A stretch of DNA of 64,000 bases from a virus: the IMG/VR virus record IMGVR_UViG_3300046092_000036, positions 1 through 64,000 of that record, one strand, 5' to 3'. The translations under genes and the position numbers were made by a program. Below, piece after piece: positions 7,663-13,792 of the stretch. The first letter of the stretch is position 1, and every line of letters begins with the position of its first letter. The notes beneath the pieces are model-generated. The model was not told the origin of the DNA. It did not search any database and saw nothing but the letters and a program-made list of their open reading frames with translations.

Positions 7663-8144
7663 TGCCCTTTCATCCCCTTATACCTAAATCAGTAATTGCT
7701 GACGAGCTTCTTGATTTTGCTATGGGTAGTGGCACTTGGCACTCGTACCATAACTTTGATGTGGTGCAAGTTCCGTTTGAGCTTGCTTATAGTGACCCAG
7801 TCATTGCTGGCATAGGGGCAAAGTATCCATTAGCAGTAGGTATATTGCGCTTAGACCCGTACACAACGTACGACTGGCATGTGGATACAAATAGAGGGGT
7901 GTGCATCAACATGCTACTCAATGACGTAAAGAGTCAATGTCTATTCTCCGAGGGAGAAACGGAAGCAACTCACGTATTCCTAGAGTTAAAGTATCAACCA
8001 AAGACGCTTTACGTATTTAATAATCAAGTGCCCCACATGGTTATTAACTATGCCCAAACTAGGTATCTAATGAGTGTGGAGTTTCAAGCTAACAAGAACG
8101 AGTTAACATACGGAAACTTTTTAAAAGAAATGGAGATAGCATGA
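7659..8144 (+). CDS. 2OG-Fe(II) oxygenase-like protein
   Basis: A 161-residue protein overlapping the glycosyltransferase stop. It has the double-stranded beta-helix signature of Fe(II)/2-oxoglutarate dioxygenases: WHVD gives His74 and Asp76, VPHMV gives His126, and TRYLMSVEF gives Arg135 nine residues later, fitting the 2-oxoglutarate salt bridge. The family hydroxylates proteins, small molecules or nucleobases. Next to a glycosyltransferase, hydroxylation followed by glycosylation is an attractive but unproven pathway. It could be of the aspartyl-hydroxylase-like type. Confidence 0.68.
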   Translation: MMPFHPLIPKSVIADELLDFAMGSGTWHSYHNFDVVQVPFELAYSDPVIAGIGAKYPLAVGILRLDPYTTYDWHVDTNRGVCINMLLNDVKSQCLFSEGETEATHVFLELKYQPKTLYVFNNQVPHMVINYAQTRYLMSVEFQANKNELTYGNFLKEMEIA

Positions 8145-8380
8145 CAACCTTTACAACTCAAGACAGAGTAGATGCAGAGATTACAGTAGAGCCAATCCCC
8201 TTTGCTGGTTTTGTTCAGCTACAAGATAAAGTGATATACAAAACATTTGAAGAATGGAAAACTGGTCAATGGCTAGAGGATGGCGAACCACGCACTAAAG
8301 CATATACAAAAGACGAACTATTGCTTATTGAAATGGGTTGGCAATATGGATTTGATGCAGGAAAGGCACAAGAGAAATGA
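8141..8380 (+). CDS. Small hypothetical protein
   Basis: A 79-residue acidic protein (MTTFTTQDRVDAEITVEPI) translationally coupled by an ATGA overlap to the oxygenase-like gene and to the next gene. The second half is helical (ELLLIEMGWQYGFDAGKAQ). No known domain. Confidence 0.7.
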   Translation: MTTFTTQDRVDAEITVEPIPFAGFVQLQDKVIYKTFEEWKTGQWLEDGEPRTKAYTKDELLLIEMGWQYGFDAGKAQEK

Positions 8381-8598
8381 ATGAGCAAGACTTAAGAGAT
8401 TGCTTTGCTATGTTTACTTTGTGTGGAATTGTCATGCGTGGTATTGACGATGAAATCATAGAAGACGTAGCAATTAACGCTTATAAAATGGCAGATGCAA
8501 TGCTTGAAGCAAGGAAAGAAAAAAATAACGGAGAAAAACTTGGAATCGCAGCAGTTAAACCTAAACGTAGATACCCTAAGAGACACTCAGACCTCTGA
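8377..8598 (+). CDS. Conserved phage small protein, ADAM-type motif
   Basis: A 73-residue protein with the pattern LRDCFAMFTL...INAYKMADAMLEARK, recurrent in short phage proteins of unknown function (LRDxFA...AYxxADAMLxxR). The basic tail (KPKRRYPKRHSDL) is read in a different frame from the following zinc-finger gene, which begins inside it. Coupled to the upstream gene by ATGA. Confidence 0.72.
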   Translation: MNEQDLRDCFAMFTLCGIVMRGIDDEIIEDVAINAYKMADAMLEARKEKNNGEKLGIAAVKPKRRYPKRHSDL

Positions 8599-8743
8599 TG
8601 GCAAAAAGTTTTGTTCCAGTTGTATGTTTATGAAACCCGAAGTTGGTGGAGAAGTTGTAGTAACAGCTAGGACTAGATGGCGCTGTGCCCAATGTAAAGC
8701 TAGGGCTTCAGTTCGTAGATACAGTAGCAAAGGAGGGGATTAA
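8540..8743 (+). CDS. Small zinc-ribbon protein
   Basis: About 67 residues. The TTG at 8540 is preferred because GGAG lies 6 bases upstream; an ATG at 8495 would deepen the overlap with the previous gene to more than 100 bases. Two Cys pairs (FCSSC and RCAQC), about 22 residues apart, form a probable zinc ribbon, and the C-terminus is Arg-rich. It may bind nucleic acid. The start is uncertain. Confidence 0.6.
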   Translation: MESQQLNLNVDTLRDTQTSDGKKFCSSCMFMKPEVGGEVVVTARTRWRCAQCKARASVRRYSSKGGD

Positions 8744-9001
8744 ATGAAAAAAATATTATTACTTACAGGGTTCTTGGGAGCATGTTCATCGCCTTACGTA
8801 GACAATTCTAAGTTACCTGATACTACGTTATTGGTAGAGAAAGAGCTTACACAAATGAGCCGAAACGCAGTTATCATTGCAGTTCAAGAGTGCGAGTCTA
8901 GCGGGCTTAGACCTGTTATGATTATGTCTCGTCGTAAAATAAACGGATATTTGTCAGACGTTCCAGTTGATGTAACTTGTTCACCAAAATACGGTAGATA
9001 A
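8744..9001 (+). CDS. Putative phage lipoprotein
   Basis: An 85-residue protein with a lysine start, a hydrophobic signal stretch (ILLLTGFLGAC) and a lipobox-like LGAC, so it is probably exported and lipidated at Cys14. A further Cys pair (QEC and VTC) could form a disulphide in the periplasm. It starts one base after the preceding stop. Phage lipoproteins can act in superinfection exclusion or lysis; its early-block position makes exclusion the more likely guess. Confidence 0.65.
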   Translation: MKKILLLTGFLGACSSPYVDNSKLPDTTLLVEKELTQMSRNAVIIAVQECESSGLRPVMIMSRRKINGYLSDVPVDVTCSPKYGR

Positions 9002-9279
9002 TGATGATTCAAAGAATGCTTAATAAGTTTATCCGTTGGGCTTTGTCTGTAAATGATGAGCCACAAGCTCCAAGCAGTACGGCAGTACCAACAATTCGTA
9101 TTGGATTGGTTAACGGCTTAAATGGTCGGTTGCTTGAAGTTGCAAGCCCCATACCAAACAAAAATAGCAAACATCATCTTTTTACTGACGACTGGACTTA
9201 TGAGTTCTTTGTTGTTGCCGAAGGGCAAAAAGTTAGCGAAGCAATTGCCATGGTCATGCTTTTAAAGGGGATAGACTAA
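9001..9279 (+). CDS. Hypothetical protein
   Basis: A 92-residue protein starting MMIQRMLNKFIRWAL, with one base overlapping the preceding stop. The N-terminus is an amphipathic or weakly hydrophobic helix, followed by a Pro/Ser linker and a probable alpha/beta core (TYEFFVVAEGQKVSEAIAM). No known family. Confidence 0.65.
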   Translation: MMIQRMLNKFIRWALSVNDEPQAPSSTAVPTIRIGLVNGLNGRLLEVASPIPNKNSKHHLFTDDWTYEFFVVAEGQKVSEAIAMVMLLKGID

Positions 9280-9429
9280 ATGATTGAAACATTAGTTAAA
9301 CCCCAGCCTTTAGACAACGATATTGCGGTGATAAAAATACTGCAATTGATGGGGCAATTAAGTTTAAACGATATGCAATATGTCTTGAAGGTAGCATTGC
9401 AAGTCTATGGGAAAGTACAAGATAAATGA
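9280..9429 (+). CDS. 49-residue hypothetical protein
   Basis: A short frame starting MIETLVKPQPLDNDIAVIK and ending YGKVQDK, directly abutting the previous stop and overlapping the nuclease ATG by 4 bases (ATGA). The tight packing supports translation. Predicted helical, with a short LQLMGQLSLNDMQYVLKVAL segment. Function unknown. Confidence 0.6.
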   Translation: MIETLVKPQPLDNDIAVIKILQLMGQLSLNDMQYVLKVALQVYGKVQDK

Positions 9430-10097
9430 GTGCATGGTCATATAGTAGCCTCAAGACATTCCAGCAATGTCCAAAAAAGTACTACCATTTAAAGGTTGCT
9501 AAGGATGTTGTAGATACTGGCAGTGAAGCTACTATATATGGCAAAGAGCTACATAAAGCGGCTGAAGATTACGTACGTGATAACGTACCAATACCACCCC
9601 AGTTTGCCTTTATCCAAAAAACCATAGATGCGCTTAAGAACATCCCAGGTGAGAAGCATACTGAGATTGAACTAGGTGTAGCTAATAACGGAGGCAAACT
9701 TAGTGCCTGCGGTTTTAATGATAAGAATGCGTGGTATCGAGGCATTGCGGATTTACTAATCATCAATGGCGACGAAGGCTATTTGGTTGACTACAAAAGT
9801 AGTAAGAACGCCAAGTATGCAGACTTAAAACAATTAGATTTATTGGCGGCGGCGGTGTTTACCCACTTCCCTGAGGTTAAGAGTCTTAAGTCTGCTTTGA
9901 TATTTATAGTTAGTAATGAGTTTGTTAAAAAAGAACACAGTTCAATGCACAAGCTAGCTTACTTTGAGCATGTGCGATTTGACCTAGAACGGCTAGAGAA
10001 GGCTATGGAGACAGGGGTATGGAACGCAGTATCTAGCCCTTTATGCGGTTGGTGCCCTGTTAAAACGTGCCATAACTATCGGGAGAGAAGAAAATGA
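9426..10097 (+). CDS. Cas4/RecB-like PD-(D/E)XK nuclease
   Basis: A 223-residue exonuclease-like protein of the PDDEXK_1/Cas4 group. The order is typical: SSLKTFQQCP with Cys15, GKELH with His43, RGIADLL with Asp109, LVDYKSS with Asp122 and Lys124, QLDLLAA with Gln136, and a C-terminal Cys207-x2-Cys210-x4-Cys215 cluster. Cys15 plus the three C-terminal cysteines would ligate a 4Fe-4S cluster as in Cas4/AddB. It probably processes DNA ends during recombination with the helicase and HNH gene downstream. There is no CRISPR array nearby. Confidence 0.85.
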   Translation: MSAWSYSSLKTFQQCPKKYYHLKVAKDVVDTGSEATIYGKELHKAAEDYVRDNVPIPPQFAFIQKTIDALKNIPGEKHTEIELGVANNGGKLSACGFNDKNAWYRGIADLLIINGDEGYLVDYKSSKNAKYADLKQLDLLAAAVFTHFPEVKSLKSALIFIVSNEFVKKEHSSMHKLAYFEHVRFDLERLEKAMETGVWNAVSSPLCGWCPVKTCHNYRERRK

Positions 10098-10492
10098 GCT
10101 TTAGTAAAGGTATACCTCCAGGAACTAAATTAGATCCAGAAAAAGGTCAAGGTGATACATACAGGGGTGAAAGAGAAGTGCATGAGTGCGCCTACCCTAG
10201 TTGCCGCAATAGAAAAATAAGCAGAAACGAAGATGCGGTATTTTGGGACGGTATACATATTAGTAGAGATAGCTTTGAAAATAACTTATCTCCCGTTGCA
10301 AAAATAGCGGCTATAGCTAACCCTACCGAGTATTTTGAAAAATATAATAGGTACTATGTAACAGTTGGCATGCATGCAGAATGTGCTGCGGAATGGGGCA
10401 TGCACTTGATTAAAGACGCCCTTCAGAGCCATAATGTAGGTACTAAACTTCGTAAGGAAAAACCTCAAAATGCCATACGTGAACAAACCTAG
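10094..10492 (+). CDS. Hypothetical protein with possible metal-binding Cys/His
   Basis: A 132-residue protein coupled to the nuclease by ATGA. It contains HECAYPSCRN near residue 30 and MHAECAAEWG near residue 94, a spacing that could bind zinc. The rest is mixed polar. It lies between nuclease genes and overlaps the HNH gene by 23 bases. No family is recognised. Confidence 0.65.
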   Translation: MSFSKGIPPGTKLDPEKGQGDTYRGEREVHECAYPSCRNRKISRNEDAVFWDGIHISRDSFENNLSPVAKIAAIANPTEYFEKYNRYYVTVGMHAECAAEWGMHLIKDALQSHNVGTKLRKEKPQNAIREQT

Positions 10493-10754
10493 ACCATACA
10501 AAAAAGAATACGAACAGTATCAGGGTAAACCCGAACAAATAAAGAACAGGGCAAAGCGTAATAGTGCCCGTGCGGAGCTAATGAAAGATGGAAGGGTATC
10601 AAAAGGTGATGGAAAAGACGTCGACCACTCAAAGCCTCTCAGCAAGGGGGGCACAAGTGCTAAAAGTAATCTCAAGGTTAAATCCGCTAGCAACAACAGA
10701 TCGTTCAGCAGAAACTCAGATCACACCGTTAAGCGGAATGTCTCGAAAAAATAG
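10470..10754 (+). CDS. Small HNH-type endonuclease
   Basis: A 94-residue basic protein. The core reads KDVDHSKPLSKGG then KSNLKVKSASNNRSF, the compact HNH pattern (DH, then N and N) seen in short phage proteins near replication or packaging genes. It lacks paired Cys zinc knuckles. It overlaps the preceding gene by 23 bases and the helicase by 17. Its role could be DNA repair or nicking. Confidence 0.75.
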   Translation: MPYVNKPRPYKKEYEQYQGKPEQIKNRAKRNSARAELMKDGRVSKGDGKDVDHSKPLSKGGTSAKSNLKVKSASNNRSFSRNSDHTVKRNVSKK

Positions 10755-12132
10755 CATCTTAACGGACTATAACTGGCCTGGAAAATTTAAGCCGTTTGAC
10801 CATCAGAAGTTAACCTCTGAGTTTTTAACATTAAACCGTAAGGCATTTTGTTTTAACGAGCAGGGTACGGGTAAAACAGCTAGCGTAATATGGGCAACAG
10901 ACTACCTAATGAAGTTGGGTGTAGTCCGTCGTGTGCTGGTCATCTGCCCCCTGTCTATTATGAAGTCAGCATGGCAACAGGACTTGTTTAAGTTTGCTAT
11001 CCACCGCACGTGCGATGTAGCCCATGGTAGCCCAGCCCAACGAAAGAAAATATTTGCTAACAACGCTGAGTTTGTCATCATTAACTTTGATGGGGTAGAT
11101 ATTGTTAAACAGGACATCTTGAACGGGGGCTTTGACATAATCGTAGTAGATGAAGCAAGTGCTTATAAGAATGCTCAAACAACCCGTTGGAAGACCCTCA
11201 GGGACATAGCTGGTCAAGTTAAGGGTATGTGGATGCTTACTGGTACTCCAGCAGCACAATCGCCTATAGACGCGTTTGGCCTAGCCAAGCTTATTAACCC
11301 AACTGGCACACCTAAATTTTATGGTCAGTTTCGTGACCAAGTTATGTATAAAGTTGGTATGTATCGTTGGCTACCTAAACCCCAATCCCAGCAGATTGTA
11401 CATACAATGTTGCAACCAGCTATTCGGTTTGAGAAAGATCAATGTTTAGACTTACCTGACGTTACCTTTGTTGAACGGGATGCACCCCTAACTGCCCAGC
11501 AAATGAAGTATTACAAATTGCTCAAACGGCAGATGACTATGTCAGCAGATGGGGAACAAGTAACTTCTGTAAACGCAGCCACTAACATCAACAAGCTACT
11601 GCAGATCTCTGGAGGTGCGGTGTATACCGATACTAGAGAAGTCATAGAGTTTGATGTATCCAACCGATTACGGGTTATAGAAGAGGTTATTAACGAAGCT
11701 TCACATAAGGTCCTGGTATTTGTTCCGTTTACTCATACTATAGAACTACTAAACAAATACTTAACAGCAGCTAACATACCTTGCGCAGTTATTAACGGGC
11801 AAGTTCCTGTAAATAGAAGGCATGACATAATCAACGACTTTCAAACAACAGAAAATGTTCGTGTGCTTATCATCCAACCTCAAGCGGCATCACACGGGTT
11901 AACACTAACTGCTGCTAACGTAATCATTTGGTATGCTCCTATGACCAGTGTAGAAACGTATCTACAAGCAAACGCCCGTATTAACAGGCCTGGGCAAAAG
12001 AACCCTATGACCATTGTGCATATTAAAGGAAGTGAAGTAGAAACAAAGTTATACAAAATGCTAAGTAGTAACATAGACAACCACACAAAAATAATTGACT
12101 TATATAGACAAGAAATCGAAAATATAGCTTGA
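10738..12132 (+). CDS. SNF2/DEAD-type helicase
   Basis: The ATG at 10738 (MSRKNSILTDYNWPG) gives a 464-residue superfamily 2 helicase and overlaps the HNH gene by only 17 bases. Motif I NEQGTGKTA, motif II VVDEAS, motif III LTGTPAAQS, and motifs V/VI SHGLTLTAANVIIW and QANARINRPGQK are all present, in the SNF2 style. It probably remodels or unwinds DNA or displaces proteins during replication or recombination. Both RecA-like lobes are complete. An internal promoter lies just after its stop. Confidence 0.9.
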   Translation: MSRKNSILTDYNWPGKFKPFDHQKLTSEFLTLNRKAFCFNEQGTGKTASVIWATDYLMKLGVVRRVLVICPLSIMKSAWQQDLFKFAIHRTCDVAHGSPAQRKKIFANNAEFVIINFDGVDIVKQDILNGGFDIIVVDEASAYKNAQTTRWKTLRDIAGQVKGMWMLTGTPAAQSPIDAFGLAKLINPTGTPKFYGQFRDQVMYKVGMYRWLPKPQSQQIVHTMLQPAIRFEKDQCLDLPDVTFVERDAPLTAQQMKYYKLLKRQMTMSADGEQVTSVNAATNINKLLQISGGAVYTDTREVIEFDVSNRLRVIEEVINEASHKVLVFVPFTHTIELLNKYLTAANIPCAVINGQVPVNRRHDIINDFQTTENVRVLIIQPQAASHGLTLTAANVIIWYAPMTSVETYLQANARINRPGQKNPMTIVHIKGSEVETKLYKMLSSNIDNHTKIIDLYRQEIENIA

Positions 12133-12156
12133 CATTGTCAAAGTCATCTATATAAT
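12129..12156 (+). promoter_or_regulatory. Strong sigma70 promoter with operator-like palindrome
   Basis: TTGACA (12129-12134), a 16-base spacer and TATAAT (12151-12156), all consensus. The -35 box is part of a 13-bp palindrome, TTGACATTGTCAA (12129-12141), which shares the ACATTGT core of the 15-bp early-region palindrome. It should drive the genes from 12185 and could be repressed by whatever binds those sites. Confidence 0.8.
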
Positions 12157-12184
12157 AAAAGTTCGTAGTTTGAAGGAGCTAAAA

Positions 12185-12583
12185 ATGATTGCAGATATTC
12201 CAACAGATAAACTCGCCGAAGTTTACATAAAGATTCGTGACAAACGAGCAGAATTAAAAGAGCAGTATGAAGCACAAGACGAAGGCTTGAAAGCTCAACA
12301 AGAAATGCTAGCGGAGAAGATGCTAGATATATGTAGGGACAACAACGCTGACAGCATCAAAACACCAGCAGGGACAATCATTCGTAAAGTGGATACACGG
12401 TACTGGACGACGGATTGGGATTCTATGTATCAGTTCATTGAAGAACACGACGCATACCCCCTGCTCGAGAAGAGGATACATCAAACTAACCTCAAGCAGT
12501 TTCTCGAAGAGAATCCCGAACTGTTACCTGCTGGTTTACAAGCAGACAGAAAATACACCGTGGTCGTTAGAAGGAGCAAATAA
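12185..12583 (+). CDS. Coiled-coil phage protein upstream of ssDNA-binding candidate
   Basis: The ATG at 12185 follows GAAGGAG and gives 132 residues, MIADIPTDKLAEVYIKIRDK. Residues about 12-50 are a charged coiled coil (KRAELKEQYEAQDEGLKAQQ); the C-terminal half is alpha/beta with RYWTTDWDSMYQFI and ends VVVRRSK. Its stop abuts the next start. It may be a replication accessory protein; no firm family match. Confidence 0.72.
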   Translation: MIADIPTDKLAEVYIKIRDKRAELKEQYEAQDEGLKAQQEMLAEKMLDICRDNNADSIKTPAGTIIRKVDTRYWTTDWDSMYQFIEEHDAYPLLEKRIHQTNLKQFLEENPELLPAGLQADRKYTVVVRRSK

Positions 12584-13470
12584 TGAGTAACATTTCTATT
12601 TTTCAACAAAAAACAGCACCAGTAGCAGGTCGTGAAGTTAGTGAGCTATCTAAGTCATTAGGTGCAACTTCTAGTACATCCCGTCGTATCACTATGGCTA
12701 AGGGTGTATTCCGTCGTATCGTTAATGGTAAAGAAGCGGGTAAGATTAAAGACGGTCACATGAACGTCATCGTTGTCAATGCCTTACCTAAAGTATCTCG
12801 TCAGTTCTACGCATCTGCGTATGATCCTGATGCGGCTCCTACCCTGCCAGACTGCTGGTCAAACCTAGGTGATGTACCTGACTCTAAAGCTGCTAACACA
12901 CAATCAGCAAACTGCGCTAGCTGCCCACAGAACATTGATGGCTCAGGCACTAATGGCAAAGGTCGTGCATGTCGTTTTAACCGCCGTATAGCAGTAGTAC
13001 TCGAAGGTGATATGAGTGGTGATATTTATCAGTTCAACATTCCAGCTAAGTCATTGTTTGGTAAAGGCACTGGTAACACACATCCGTTTGAAAGTTATAT
13101 TAAGTTCTTGCCAGCTAACGGAGAAAGTATTGACCGCATCGTTACTCAGATTTCTTTTGACGAAGAGGAGACTGCTGATGTATTGAAGTTCACACCAGTC
13201 CGTCACTTAACTGATGAAGAGATTGATGTAGTAGAAGCTGCTCAGGGAACACAAGAGGCTAAGACTGTAATTCAGTTAACTGTAGCTCAGCAAGATGGTG
13301 TTGTTAAATTACCCCCAGCAGCTAAAGCAGCGGCTCCTGCGTTCAAAGAAGAACCTGAAGTTGAGGTAATAGAAGAGCCTGTAGTTAAACGGTCTAAGAA
13401 AGCTGAAGCGCCTACTGCAGCGCCAAAAGCAAATTTAGCTGACGTTGTCAGTGCTTGGTCAGATAGTTAA
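12583..13470 (+). CDS. Putative ssDNA-binding-like replication protein
   Basis: A 295-residue protein. It has a Ser/Thr-rich N-terminus, a central domain with a Cys cluster (SANCASCPQN and RACRFNRR) that may hold zinc, then a beta-rich region (DIYQFNIPAKSLFGKG). A long Pro/Ala/Glu-rich linker leads to the C-terminus VVSAWSDS. The layout of a structured core plus flexible acidic tail, next to polymerase and primase genes, recalls phage single-strand binding proteins. Identification is by layout, not by a clear domain match. Confidence 0.5.
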   Translation: MSNISIFQQKTAPVAGREVSELSKSLGATSSTSRRITMAKGVFRRIVNGKEAGKIKDGHMNVIVVNALPKVSRQFYASAYDPDAAPTLPDCWSNLGDVPDSKAANTQSANCASCPQNIDGSGTNGKGRACRFNRRIAVVLEGDMSGDIYQFNIPAKSLFGKGTGNTHPFESYIKFLPANGESIDRIVTQISFDEEETADVLKFTPVRHLTDEEIDVVEAAQGTQEAKTVIQLTVAQQDGVVKLPPAAKAAAPAFKEEPEVEVIEEPVVKRSKKAEAPTAAPKANLADVVSAWSDS

Positions 13471-13472
13471 TA

Positions 13473-13730
13473 ATGAGTTACGGCTATAGTGCCAAAACTA
13501 TTCAGTTAAACAAAAGAGCCGATAGTAGTAGGCTCGGAGTTGCGTTGGGTAGGTCGGCTATCAAACTAGGCATATCAGTTGCAGATATAGCTGGTACGCT
13601 TAAAGTTAGCCGTCAAACTATCTATAACTGGTTTATAGGTTCTTACAACCCTAAAGATACGTACACCAAGTCAATAACCAGCTTATTGAATAGTTTTAAC
13701 AAGCACATTAAAGAAACAAATTTAAAGTAA
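13473..13730 (+). CDS. Small helix-turn-helix regulator
   Basis: An 85-residue basic protein with one clear helix-turn-helix, KLGISVADIAGTLKVSRQTIYNWFIG, of the XRE/Cro-like type. It closes the promoter unit that starts at 12129 and is followed at once by an intrinsic terminator. It could repress that promoter or read the early-region palindromes; both are inference. Confidence 0.75.
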   Translation: MSYGYSAKTIQLNKRADSSRLGVALGRSAIKLGISVADIAGTLKVSRQTIYNWFIGSYNPKDTYTKSITSLLNSFNKHIKETNLK

Positions 13731-13749
13731 GCCTTATCACTGGAGGTTT

Positions 13750-13773
13750 GGGGGGAGTAGTCCCCCCTTTTTT
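13750..13773 (+). terminator. Intrinsic terminator after HTH gene
   Basis: A six-base GGGGGG/CCCCCC stem extended by an A-T pair, with a short loop (GGGGGGAGTAGTCCCCCC), followed by six T. It separates the unit 12185-13730 from the primase gene, which would need readthrough or antitermination because no clear promoter lies between. Confidence 0.8.
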
Positions 13774-13792
13774 CCCTAACAACGAGACAACG

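Noticed and set aside
10588-10737. Longer N-terminus for the SNF2-type helicase
   Set aside because: It would overlap the HNH gene by 167 bases, and the helicase similarity begins only after the ATG at 10738.
13473-13730. Lysogeny repressor / temperate phage interpretation
   Set aside because: A single small HTH protein without integrase, excisionase or an attachment-site-like sequence is not enough to call a lysogeny module.
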